Source of the DNA: Poriferisodalis sp965204195
Lineage (GTDB): Bacteria; Actinomycetota; Acidimicrobiia; Acidimicrobiales; Poriferisodalaceae
Assembly (NCBI RefSeq): GCF_965204195.1
Contig: NZ_OZ241975.1
Location: 1,860,001-1,924,000 of the forward strand
Reading direction: 5' to 3'
Length of the DNA: 64,000 nt
Part shown: piece by piece, positions 16,175 through 23,855 of the stretch
Layout of the letters: every line of letters begins with the position of its first letter
Numbering within the stretch: position 1 is the stretch's first letter
Program-made: the position numbers and the translations under genes
The notes under the pieces: model-generated
Seen by the model: the letters and a program-made list of their open reading frames with translations, nothing else
What the model was told of the DNA's origin: nothing
Database searches by the model: none

Positions 16175-18118
16175 TCAGGCGGGGTGCTGGTTGCGGATCG
16201 AGCTGAGGAACTCGATTGCTTCGACTTGATCGATGCTGCGGCGCATGGGCGGCAGCGGATCGAGCAGGCGCGAGCGGTAGCCGGCAGTGGCGAGCCGCGA
16301 GTCGAGCACCGCCACCACGCCGCGATCGACCGTGGTACGGATCAGCCGGCCCACTCCCTGGGCCAGCATGTCTGCCGCATTCGGCACGTCGACAGTCATG
16401 AAGGCATCGCTGCCCGCGGCCTCGCGCCGGGCTGCCGCGAGCGGCTCGTTGGGCCGGGTGAACGGGAGACGGTCAATCGCCAACAGCGACAGGGCCGGCC
16501 CGGCCACGTCCACGCCCTGCCAGAAGCTCATCGTGCCGCACACCACCGTGGCGGGATCGTCACCGAGCGCGTCGAGCAGAGCGGCATTCGACAGTTCGCC
16601 TCCCTGGCGCAACACCCGGATGCCGTTGAGATGTTCAGCGAGCGCATCAGCGGTGTCATTGAGTGCGCGCCAGCTCGTGAACAGCGCGAGCGTGCGCCCG
16701 CCGACTGCGACGACGAGCTCTGCCAGCTCGTCGATGGCTGCTGCCCGGTACGCATCGCTGGTGGGGGCGGGCAGGTGCCGGGCGCAGTACAGCAGCGCAT
16801 TCGCTCGGTAGTCGAATGGGCTGTCCACTGCGAGATACGTGTGGTCGGCGGTGGGCACGCCGAGCCGGCCGACGAAGTGCGGGCCGAGCGTCGCGCTGGT
16901 GAGCACGCACGCGTGGCGGCCCCACAGCCGGCTCGCGAGCAGGTCTCCCACGTCGAGCGGCGCCAAGCGCAGCCGGCCTCGGCCTTCCACCAGGATGACC
17001 GTTCCCTGCGGGGGGTCCAGCGCGGCGCGCAGCGCAGTGAGTGATTCCGCTGCGATCCGCCCGACGCGTAGCCGCTCCAGATCGGCTGCGTCGCCGTCTG
17101 CCCCCGACCGCAGCTCGGAGGCGAGTTGGGCGACCCTGCTGTCGGCGACTTCGAGCAGGCTGGCCAGGTCGCCGGTGATCGCTCCCAGGCGTGTATCGCG
17201 CAGCGGTCCGAGCTCGTCGGCCAGTCGGTTCGACACATCAGCGACGGCATCCGCAGCTGTGCCCGCGGCGCCCACCGCCCGCGCCTCGGTGGCCAGACGT
17301 GTGAATCCCGCCGGTGTGATCTCCAGTCCGGCCACCTGGGTGACAACCGGCTCGAGCTGATGGGCCTCGTCGAACACGACGGCATCGTGCGGCCCGAACA
17401 GGTAGCCGTCGCCGAACAGGTCGATGCAGTAAAGGTGCTGGTTGGTCACCACGATTCCGGCCCGCGCGGAACGGGCCCGGGCTTCCTCGGCGAAGCAGCG
17501 GTGGCCCTCGGGGCAGCGCTCGGCGCCGATGCACTCGGTGCTGGTCACCGACACCGACGACCACACGCGTGCATCGGGCGCCACCGCCAGCTCCGAACGG
17601 TCGCCGGTGCGCGTTCGGGGCACCCACTGCTGGATCTCGGACAGCTGCTGCCGCCGGGCCAGCTCGGTGGGCGTGGCCGGGCCGTCACCTAGGTCGAACT
17701 GCTGCTGCGCGTACGCGCCGAATCGATGGCGGCAGAGGTAGTTGTTGCGCCCCTTGAGCACCTCCCACCGGACTGGGCGCCCGAGCCGCTCGGCCATCCC
17801 GGCGGCCACCAGCGGCAGGTCCTTGCCGACGAGCTGGTCCTGCAGCGCCAACGTCGCGGTGGCGATCACCACTCGCTTGCCCCCAGCCGCAGCGAGCGCG
17901 GCAGGTATGAGGTAGGCGAGCGACTTGCCCACGCCCGTGCCTGCCTGGCACAGCAGCGTTCCACCGCCGGCCATCGCGTCATGCACTGCGGCTGCCATCT
18001 CGGCCTGGCCGTCTCGCTGCTCGCCGCCGCCGGGAAGCCCTGCGATCACCTGGCCGAGTACTGCAGCGGCATCGTCGGCGCCGGTGGCAGGGGCAAGGTC
18101 CCATGGCTCGTCGGACAT
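16175..18118 (-). CDS. dinG: DinG-family (XPD-like) ATP-dependent DNA helicase
   Basis: A 647-residue superfamily 2 helicase from ATG 18118. Walker A is AGTGVGKSLAYLIP, the DEAH box is VVFDEAHQLEP, and four cysteines around NNYLC and CIGAERCPEGHRC fit an XPD-type iron-sulfur cluster. C-terminal helicase motifs are GTMSFWQGVDV and QGVGRLIRT. DinG unwinds R-loops and forked DNA and is often SOS-linked, but no LexA box was seen here. The long N-terminal extension antisense to uppS was rejected because it lacks family similarity and would cover the divergent uppS promoter. Confidence 0.92.
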   Translation of the reverse strand: MSDEPWDLAPATGADDAAAVLGQVIAGLPGGGEQRDGQAEMAAAVHDAMAGGGTLLCQAGTGVGKSLAYLIPAALAAAGGKRVVIATATLALQDQLVGKDLPLVAAGMAERLGRPVRWEVLKGRNNYLCRHRFGAYAQQQFDLGDGPATPTELARRQQLSEIQQWVPRTRTGDRSELAVAPDARVWSSVSVTSTECIGAERCPEGHRCFAEEARARSARAGIVVTNQHLYCIDLFGDGYLFGPHDAVVFDEAHQLEPVVTQVAGLEITPAGFTRLATEARAVGAAGTAADAVADVSNRLADELGPLRDTRLGAITGDLASLLEVADSRVAQLASELRSGADGDAADLERLRVGRIAAESLTALRAALDPPQGTVILVEGRGRLRLAPLDVGDLLASRLWGRHACVLTSATLGPHFVGRLGVPTADHTYLAVDSPFDYRANALLYCARHLPAPTSDAYRAAAIDELAELVVAVGGRTLALFTSWRALNDTADALAEHLNGIRVLRQGGELSNAALLDALGDDPATVVCGTMSFWQGVDVAGPALSLLAIDRLPFTRPNEPLAAARREAAGSDAFMTVDVPNAADMLAQGVGRLIRTTVDRGVVAVLDSRLATAGYRSRLLDPLPPMRRSIDQVEAIEFLSSIRNQHPA

Positions 18119-18168
18119 CTGGCTCCATTCTGGACGGCGGGCGCAACGATCTGCGGCGGTGAGGGTTC

Positions 18169-18174
18169 TACCCT
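18169..18174 (+). promoter_or_regulatory. -10 element (TACCCT) of uppS, leaderless arrangement
   Basis: TACCCT ends 7 nt before the GTG start of uppS, so transcription would begin at or near the start codon. The same hexamer precedes glyS by 8 nt. Confidence 0.6.
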
Positions 18175-18181
18175 GCGCAGT

Positions 18182-18904
18182 GTGAACCGAGGTGCGGGAA
18201 TCGATGTGTCGCGCCTGCCGACTCACGTGGCCTGTGTGATGGACGGCAACGGACGCTGGGCCCAGGCGCGCGGGCTGCCGCGTACCGAAGGTCATGCGGC
18301 CGGCGAGGAGGCCCTGATCGACACCGTCGAGGGCGCGGCCGAGATCGGCCTGCAGTGGCTCACCGTGTACGCGTTCAGCACGGAGAACTGGCGTCGCCCG
18401 CCTGCCGAGGTGCGCTTCCTCATGGGCTTCAACGAGTCGCTGCTGGTGCGGCGCAGCCATGAGCTGCACGAGCAGAACGTGCGGATCCGCTTTGTCGGGC
18501 GGCCCGATGCCCGTATCCCGCGCCGGGTCCGCGCCCGCATCGACGAGGCCGTCGAACTGACGGCGGCCAACACCGGCCTCACGTTCACGGTGGCGTTCAA
18601 TTACGGCGGCAGGGCCGAGATCGTCGACGCTGCCGCCGGCCTGGTGCGCTCGGGTGTCCCCGCAGACGAGATCGACGAGGCAGCGCTTGTCAAGCATCTC
18701 TACGACGCCGAGATGCCCGAGGTCGACCTCATGATCCGGACCTCTGGCGAGCACCGGCTGTCGAACTTCCTGCTGTGGCAGATGGCCTACAGCGAGCTGG
18801 TGTTCACCGACACGCTCTGGCCCGACTTCCGACGGGGAGACCTCTTCGACGCCATCGGCATCTACCAAGCCCGTGACCGGCGCTTCGGCGGCCTGAACCG
18901 CTGA
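18182..18904 (+). CDS. uppS: Isoprenyl diphosphate synthase, cis-prenyltransferase (UppS)
   Basis: A 240-residue cis-prenyltransferase with the conserved blocks VMDGNGRWAQ (catalytic Asp), ENWRRPPAEV, FNYGGRAEIVDA, LMIRTSGEHRLSNFLLWQ and YSELVFTDTLWPDF. It builds long-chain polyprenyl diphosphate for cell-wall lipid carriers. The GTG at 18182 follows a TACCCT -10 by 7 nt, suggesting a leaderless transcript. No Shine-Dalgarno is visible, and longer upstream reading is antisense to dinG. The gene is divergent from dinG and upstream of recO. Confidence 0.95.
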   Translation: MNRGAGIDVSRLPTHVACVMDGNGRWAQARGLPRTEGHAAGEEALIDTVEGAAEIGLQWLTVYAFSTENWRRPPAEVRFLMGFNESLLVRRSHELHEQNVRIRFVGRPDARIPRRVRARIDEAVELTAANTGLTFTVAFNYGGRAEIVDAAAGLVRSGVPADEIDEAALVKHLYDAEMPEVDLMIRTSGEHRLSNFLLWQMAYSELVFTDTLWPDFRRGDLFDAIGIYQARDRRFGGLNR

Positions 18905-18956
18905 GGCCGCACGCCCGCAACGCCCACCCGACACAGCGAAGGGGAAGCCTCCGCAG

Positions 18957-19673
18957 ATGCAGTACCGGGATCGGGGGGTGGTGCTGCGCACTACCAAGCT
19001 CGGCGAGGCCGATCGGATCATCACGATCATCACCTCCGGGCACGGCAAGGTGCGCGCGGTGGCGAAGGGTGCGAGGCGCACTCGAAGCAAGCTGGCCGGC
19101 CACGTCGAGCCGCTGCGGCATGTCGATCTGCAGCTCTACCGGGGACGCGGCGAGCTCGACATCGTGACCGGCGCAGTGACGCTCGACCGCTGGCCGACGC
19201 TGCGCTCGGATCTCGACCGGCTGGGCACAGCCATGACGCTCGCCGAGGCAGTGGACCAGTCGGTGCACGACCGGGGCGACGACCCGGTGCCGTACCAGAT
19301 GCTCGTCGGAGCGCTGGGCCGCCTCGACCAGGCCCACTCCGAGATGCTGCTGCCCGCGTTCCTGCTGCGCCTGCTGGCACACGAGGGCACTGCGCCGATG
19401 CTCGACGGGTGCGTGGTGGGCAGCGGCTGCGACGGTGCGCCGATCGTGGCCTTCGACCCCGCCAGCGGCGGTGTGACCTGCGCCACCCATCGCCGAGGCC
19501 GCTCCCTGTCTGCCGGAGCGCTCAAGATGCTGCGCTCGATCATCGACGGGCGGGTGAATGCCGTGCTCGACATCGAGCTGTCCTCCGACACGCATGAGGC
19601 CGCGGCGGCCGTCACCCGTATGTGGGAGTACCACATGGACCGGCGCCTCCGAAGCGCCGACCTGCTCGGCTGA
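18957..19673 (+). CDS. recO: DNA repair protein RecO
   Basis: A 238-residue RecO. The N-terminal OB fold begins MQYRDRGVVLRTTKLGEADR and continues RAVAKGARRTRSKLAGHVEP, followed by a helical domain. A zinc-finger remnant has CVVGSGCDGAPIVAFDPASG and CATH. RecO loads RecA on SSB-coated DNA in the RecFOR pathway. ATG 18957 follows GAAGGGGAAG at suitable spacing. uppS ends 52 bp upstream, so the two are probably co-transcribed. It converges with a small membrane-protein gene 6 bp beyond its stop. Confidence 0.93.
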   Translation: MQYRDRGVVLRTTKLGEADRIITIITSGHGKVRAVAKGARRTRSKLAGHVEPLRHVDLQLYRGRGELDIVTGAVTLDRWPTLRSDLDRLGTAMTLAEAVDQSVHDRGDDPVPYQMLVGALGRLDQAHSEMLLPAFLLRLLAHEGTAPMLDGCVVGSGCDGAPIVAFDPASGGVTCATHRRGRSLSAGALKMLRSIIDGRVNAVLDIELSSDTHEAAAAVTRMWEYHMDRRLRSADLLG

Positions 19674-19679
19674 GCTGGC

Positions 19680-20114
19680 CTAGCGGAAGAGGCGGGGGCG
19701 GCTGTCGGGGTTCTCGACGCTCTCGTGGAGCCGCTTGAAGCGCTTCTCCGCTCGTATGTCGGCGGTCGAGCGCCACCACCTGCGGCCTCGCCAGAACGCC
19801 CCGGCGAACGCCAGCAGCGCCAGCACGACCTGCGTGCGGGCCAATCCGCCGCACAGCGGATGCTGGCTCTCAGGCGGCACATAGTCCTGCCCGGTGGCAC
19901 GCATCTCGGCAATAGCGTCGTCAACTGCGTTGCGAACCTCGTCAAGATCCACATCGGGCGGGGCCAGGCTCAGCAGCGGCATCGAGCAGGTCCAGTGGAC
20001 CTGACCTTCCTGAATGTCCTCATACGGGCCGCTTAAGACCGGGAGCGGCAAGAACAGCACCATCATTCCGAGGAATGCACACAGGAAGACCACGGTGGTG
20101 TCGCGCAACCGCAT
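19680..20114 (-). CDS. Hypothetical membrane protein
   Basis: A 144-residue protein I do not recognise. It has an N-terminal membrane helix (VVFLCAFLGMMVLFLPLPVL), a roughly 65-residue loop with two cysteines (WTCSMP, HPLCGG) that could form a disulfide outside the membrane, a second helix (TQVVLALLAFAGAFW), and a very basic cytoplasmic tail (GRRWWRSTADIRAEKRFKRL). The ATG is at 20114. It is convergent with recO, and its upstream end faces glyS, so the gap holds two divergent promoters. Codon use resembles the neighbours. Confidence 0.6.
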   Translation of the reverse strand: MRLRDTTVVFLCAFLGMMVLFLPLPVLSGPYEDIQEGQVHWTCSMPLLSLAPPDVDLDEVRNAVDDAIAEMRATGQDYVPPESQHPLCGGLARTQVVLALLAFAGAFWRGRRWWRSTADIRAEKRFKRLHESVENPDSRPRLFR

Positions 20115-20195
20115 AGCACCGATCCTAATGAGCGACGGGCGGCCGGTGAAGCTCCGCCCGCCGAAATTCGCTCCGGCGCCCCTGCAGGCCCTCAG

Positions 20196-20201
20196 TACCC
20201 T
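20196..20201 (+). promoter_or_regulatory. -10 element (TACCCT) of glyS, leaderless arrangement
   Basis: TACCCT is followed after 8 nt by the GTG start of glyS. The surrounding sequence (TACCCTTGCCGCCC) closely matches the one upstream of cysS (TACCCTTGCAGCCC). Confidence 0.6.
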
Positions 20202-20209
20202 TGCCGCCC

Positions 20210-21559
20210 GTGACGAACACCGCCGGCGCCGAATCCGAACAGCCGGGCCCTGATCCCGCGCTGTTCGACAAGATCGTCAATCTCTGCAAGCGCCGCGGCA
20301 TCGTGTTCGGCTCGGCCGAGATCTACGGCGGTTTCCGCAGCGCGTACGACTACGGGCCGATCGGGGCGCAGCTCCTGCGCAACGTGAAGGACGCTTGGTG
20401 GCGCTCGATGGTGCAGATGCGCAGTGACGTGGTGGGCCTCGACGCATCCATCCTGGGCCCACCGCAGATCTGGGAAGCCTCGGGGCACCTCAAGAACTTC
20501 ACCGACCCGCTGGTGGACTGCACCTACTGCAAGACCCGCCACCGCCAAGACCAGCTCGACGACCCCGACGTGTGCCCCAACTGCGGCCGGCGCGGCACCT
20601 TCACCGAGGCGCGGGCGTTTAACCTCATGTTCCGCACGCAGGCCGGGCCGGTGGAGGGCGCGGGCGCCGAGGTGTACCTGCGGCCCGAGACCGCCCAGGG
20701 CATGTTCGTGAACTTCAAGAACATCCTGGAGACGAGCCGCAAGCGGCCGCCGTTCGGCATCGCCCAGGTGGGCAAGTCGTTCCGCAACGAGATCACGCCG
20801 GGGAACTTCGTGTTCCGCACCCGCGAGTTCGAGCAGATGGAGCTGGAGTTCTTCGTGCCGCCCGCCGAGGCGCCGCAGTGGTACGAGTACTGGCTGGCCG
20901 AGCGGATGCAGTGGTATGCCGACCTGGGCATCCCCGCCCGTCAGCTTCGCCTGCGCGCCCATGACGCCGATGAGCTCAGCCACTACTCCAGCGGCACCAG
21001 CGACGTCGAGTTTCTGTTCCCGTGGGGCTGGGGCGAGCTCGAGGGCATCGCCAACCGCGGCGACTACGACCTGAGCCAGCACGCCGAACACTCGGGCCAG
21101 AAGCTGGAGTACTTCGATCAGGCCAGTGGCGAGCGGTACGTGCCGCACGTGATCGAGCCCGCTGCGGGGGCGACGCGGGCGCTCATGGCATTTCTGCTCG
21201 CTGCGTACCGCACCGAGAACGTCAACGACGAAGTGCGAACGGTGCTGGGCCTGCACCCGCGCTTGGCGCCGTACAAGGTGGCGGTGCTGCCGCTGTCACG
21301 CAAGGAGCCGCTTCCCGAACTGGCAACCGAGGTGCTCGGGCTGTGCCAGCCGCACTGGATGTGCGACTACGACGAGACCCAGGCCATCGGGCGCCGCTAC
21401 CGCCGCCAGGACGAGATCGGCACGCCGCTGTGCGTCACCGTTGACTTCGACTCCATCGACGACCGCTGCGTCACCGTGCGCGACCGCGACACCATGGCCC
21501 AAGACCGTGTGCCCATTGGCGCTCTGGTCGAACATCTGGCTGATCGCTTGGATCTCTGA
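20210..21559 (+). CDS. glyS: Glycyl-tRNA synthetase, single-chain dimeric type
   Basis: A 449-residue class II synthetase of the archaeal/eukaryal-like type found in Actinobacteria. It starts ALFDKIVNLCKRRGIVFGSAEIYGG and has a zinc insertion with CTYCKTRH and CPNCGRRG. Motif 2 is FRNEITP and motif 3 is GATRALMAFLLAAY. A C-terminal anticodon-binding domain follows. It charges tRNA-Gly. The GTG at 20210 sits 8 nt after a TACCCT -10, so the transcript is probably leaderless. The dikinase fragment gene starts 5 bp after its stop, implying read-through into that locus. Confidence 0.95.
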   Translation: MTNTAGAESEQPGPDPALFDKIVNLCKRRGIVFGSAEIYGGFRSAYDYGPIGAQLLRNVKDAWWRSMVQMRSDVVGLDASILGPPQIWEASGHLKNFTDPLVDCTYCKTRHRQDQLDDPDVCPNCGRRGTFTEARAFNLMFRTQAGPVEGAGAEVYLRPETAQGMFVNFKNILETSRKRPPFGIAQVGKSFRNEITPGNFVFRTREFEQMELEFFVPPAEAPQWYEYWLAERMQWYADLGIPARQLRLRAHDADELSHYSSGTSDVEFLFPWGWGELEGIANRGDYDLSQHAEHSGQKLEYFDQASGERYVPHVIEPAAGATRALMAFLLAAYRTENVNDEVRTVLGLHPRLAPYKVAVLPLSRKEPLPELATEVLGLCQPHWMCDYDETQAIGRRYRRQDEIGTPLCVTVDFDSIDDRCVTVRDRDTMAQDRVPIGALVEHLADRLDL

Positions 21560-21564
21560 GCGCC

Positions 21565-22236
21565 ATGGCGGACGCTGAGATCGGACTGAGCGCTCGCCAG
21601 CAGCAGGCCGTGGCCGAACTCAGCTTCGAGGAGCTGACCGCGGCTCTGCACCCGACGTTCGCGGGCGACGGCGGTGTAGTGCTGACGACCGGATTGGCGG
21701 CGTCGCCAGGAGCGGCATCGGGGCTGGTGGCGGTGGGCTCGGAGGCGGCGCTGGACCTGGCGTCGGCGGGCAGCACGGTGATCCTGGTTGCCACCGAGAC
21801 GACGCCTGCCGATGTGGCCGCGATGGGCCTGTCGGCGGGGATTCTGACTGCCCGGGGCGGGTTGGCGAGCCATGCGGCGGTGGTGGCGCGGGGCTGGGGC
21901 ATTCCGGCCGTGTGCGACGCCCGCGAGATCACGGTGGAGGCTGACTGCTTTGTGATCAACCACCGGCGCATCGCCAACGGCACGCCGATCTCGATCGACG
22001 GGTCCACCGGCGAGGTGATGCTGGGGGACCGTGAGATCGCGGAGTCGGCTGTCGGCGGGGCAGGGGCTGGCCCGGGGCCGGGTTCGGTGCTGCCGGCGGA
22101 GATCGCCGAGGTGCTGGATTGGGCGGATCGGGTTGCGGCCGGCCGGTTCGTCGTGCTCGCCAATGCGGACACAGCGGCTGACGCGGGAACTGCACGGGCA
22201 ACGCGACTTTCTATTTCTGACAGACACGGCGGCTAG
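21565..22236 (+). pseudogene. Truncated pyruvate-phosphate-dikinase-like gene (phosphohistidine domain only)
   Basis: A 223-codon frame that matches the first part of the full gene at 23856. After a divergent N-terminus the two are near-identical from TTGLAASPGAASGLVAVGSE, through the swivelling His domain with catalytic GGLASHAAVVARGWGIPAVC, to ANADTAADA. At about 22199 the similarity stops abruptly, and 12 foreign codons lead to a stop. The PEP-binding barrel is missing, so it cannot be a complete dikinase half. The loss coincides with the start of an unrelated two-gene module. The His domain itself is intact, so a residual phosphocarrier role is possible but unlikely. Confidence 0.75.
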
Positions 22237-22239
22237 GTT
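22234..22239 (+). promoter_or_regulatory. -10 element (TAGGTT) for the two-gene module
   Basis: TAGGTT lies 6 nt before the ATG at 22246, the same leaderless geometry as at the nitrobindin gene (58806). It sits just inside the inserted segment, so the module brings its own promoter. Confidence 0.5.
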
Positions 22240-22245
22240 CGCGGC

Positions 22246-23220
22246 ATGCCGTCAACAACGTCGACTGTGCACAAGGCAGACCTCTTCAAAGTCGAGGTGT
22301 ACCGAAAGCCGGACGTAGAGACCCCCGTTCCGTTATGGCGACCCAAATACGGAAGTGAGACCGCCTGGTCGATCACTCGCGATTGTCTCGCCGGGCTCGA
22401 CACCGCGAGCCCCAATGGTGCAATCAGTCTTCGGGCCGCAGCAGAACTCCCCGACCTGCAGCCCGAAGAAATCGGACGGCTTCTGCACCGGGGGCGTTCA
22501 GGTCTCAGCTCAACCATCAGCGACGGAAACCAAACCCTGCTCCACAAAATGCCGGAACATGTCGACAGCACCCTCATGGCGGTGCTGTTCCATTTCCCGA
22601 AACACAGCACTGCCGGTAGGGCCGCCTTCCACGTGACTGGCAACGGGGGCTACCGAACTGCGTTGGAACCAGCGCTCCAAGGTGCTTTCGACGCTCACGG
22701 CCTGATACTCCGGCTCACCCCTATCGTGGACCTGAACGCCTACACCACCGCTATCACACAAGGGCACGTCAAAGCCTTGCGGCTATCGGTCGAAGCCAAA
22801 GACGACCCCGCGCTGCTCAGCAGCAACTACGCCCACAGCAGATTCGGGGGCAATCTCGGCAAGATAGAAGTGACCTTCAAGCCCGTGGGCAAATATCTGC
22901 CGATCCGAGATCTCGCGGACTATCTAACCGGCAATAACCAAGAGGACTTGAGCCGTGTGCTCGTCTTCGAAGACCTGCCGTTCGACAACGCCGACGTCGA
23001 GATCGAACTGCCCGACAAACGCACCCGCATGTACCGCATAGGCGACGACGAAGGGCGCACGCCGATATCGCAGTATCTGCATCTCGATTACGAAGACACG
23101 GTAGCCTTAGGAGCCGGAGCCGATGCAGACCAAGAGGGCACCTTGGACCTGGACGTGGCTGCGAACAAACTGACCGCTGAACTGCGTGACGTCATCCACC
23201 TATCAGAGGGGGACGAATGA
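22246..23220 (+). CDS. Unrecognised soluble protein, first gene of a two-gene accessory module
   Basis: A 324-residue protein with no signal peptide or membrane helix and no motif I can assign. It has a conserved-looking middle (VLFHFPKHSTAGRAAFHVTG, GYRTALEPALQGAF) and a C-terminal half with an acidic end. Base composition is clearly more AT-rich than the flanking dikinase copies, and codon use differs, suggesting transfer. The next gene overlaps its stop by 4 bp and encodes a four-helix membrane protein. A soluble protein plus small multi-helix membrane partner in a mobile context recalls two-gene phage-defence systems such as Kiwa (KwaB/KwaA), but I see no motif that proves this. Confidence 0.7.
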   Translation: MPSTTSTVHKADLFKVEVYRKPDVETPVPLWRPKYGSETAWSITRDCLAGLDTASPNGAISLRAAAELPDLQPEEIGRLLHRGRSGLSSTISDGNQTLLHKMPEHVDSTLMAVLFHFPKHSTAGRAAFHVTGNGGYRTALEPALQGAFDAHGLILRLTPIVDLNAYTTAITQGHVKALRLSVEAKDDPALLSSNYAHSRFGGNLGKIEVTFKPVGKYLPIRDLADYLTGNNQEDLSRVLVFEDLPFDNADVEIELPDKRTRMYRIGDDEGRTPISQYLHLDYEDTVALGAGADADQEGTLDLDVAANKLTAELRDVIHLSEGDE

Positions 23221-23795
23221 CGCCACAGCAATTGCGTGAAGCAGCGCTGATAGCGCAGCACCACTTCTACGGCCTCAACCGAGCAGCCGACGATCTGCAC
23301 TTCTATACGCCAGGCAAGGTTCCGGCCAAAACCGTGCTCGCCGGATTTTTATTCCCGGCCATGTTCTCTACTGGGGCGTTCTTCCTCAACCCCCGTTGGA
23401 CCGCAGACTTCGCGGCAGGCGTTTTAGTGTTCTACGGTGTGACTGCAGCGTTCTTCTTCCAGATGAGCGTGCAATGGATCGCACGCTCCCAAGAACTCCT
23501 TACCGCCGAGCAGCGACCTAGCAGCGGCCGCGACGCCTACATCGTGCTGCTCCACGACATGGGGGCCTCCGCGTCGTTCGCTGCGTTCGTCAGTCTGTTC
23601 GGCGCGGCGCTCTCAGGCGGACTACTCGTAATACCCGAGTGCTGGGCAACACGTGCCCTGTTCACAGCATCCGTGTTCGTCGCTGTCTACCTTTCGACCA
23701 CAGTGATCAGGTTGGTGATGCGCGCCTTCGACCTGACCAGAGGCAACCTTCTACGGGCTTTCGAGATCAACGCCGAAGACTACCCGAACGCCTGA
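23217..23795 (+). CDS. Four-helix membrane protein, second gene of the accessory module
   Basis: A 192-residue protein with four predicted membrane helices: TVLAGFLFPAMFSTGAFFL, AAGVLVFYGVTAAFFFQMSV, SFAAFVSLFGAALSGGLLVI and ALFTASVFVAVYLSTTVIRL. The N- and C-terminal parts are soluble and probably cytoplasmic. The ATG overlaps the stop of the preceding gene (ATGA), so the two products are made together and likely interact. The family is not recognised. Size and topology resemble small membrane effectors such as KwaA or 4TM effectors of other defence systems, by analogy only. The module ends about 60 bp before the intact dikinase gene. Confidence 0.7.
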   Translation: MTPQQLREAALIAQHHFYGLNRAADDLHFYTPGKVPAKTVLAGFLFPAMFSTGAFFLNPRWTADFAAGVLVFYGVTAAFFFQMSVQWIARSQELLTAEQRPSSGRDAYIVLLHDMGASASFAAFVSLFGAALSGGLLVIPECWATRALFTASVFVAVYLSTTVIRLVMRAFDLTRGNLLRAFEINAEDYPNA

Positions 23796-23855
23796 AAACT
23801 ATCGCTGACCTGCATCTTTCCTCTCTTGGTTACTCATCTACATAACTCCCCTGCG

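Noticed and set aside
18119..19090. Minus-strand N-terminal extension of dinG
   Set aside because: It would be antisense to all of uppS and part of recO and has no helicase similarity; ATG 18118 begins the conserved protein.
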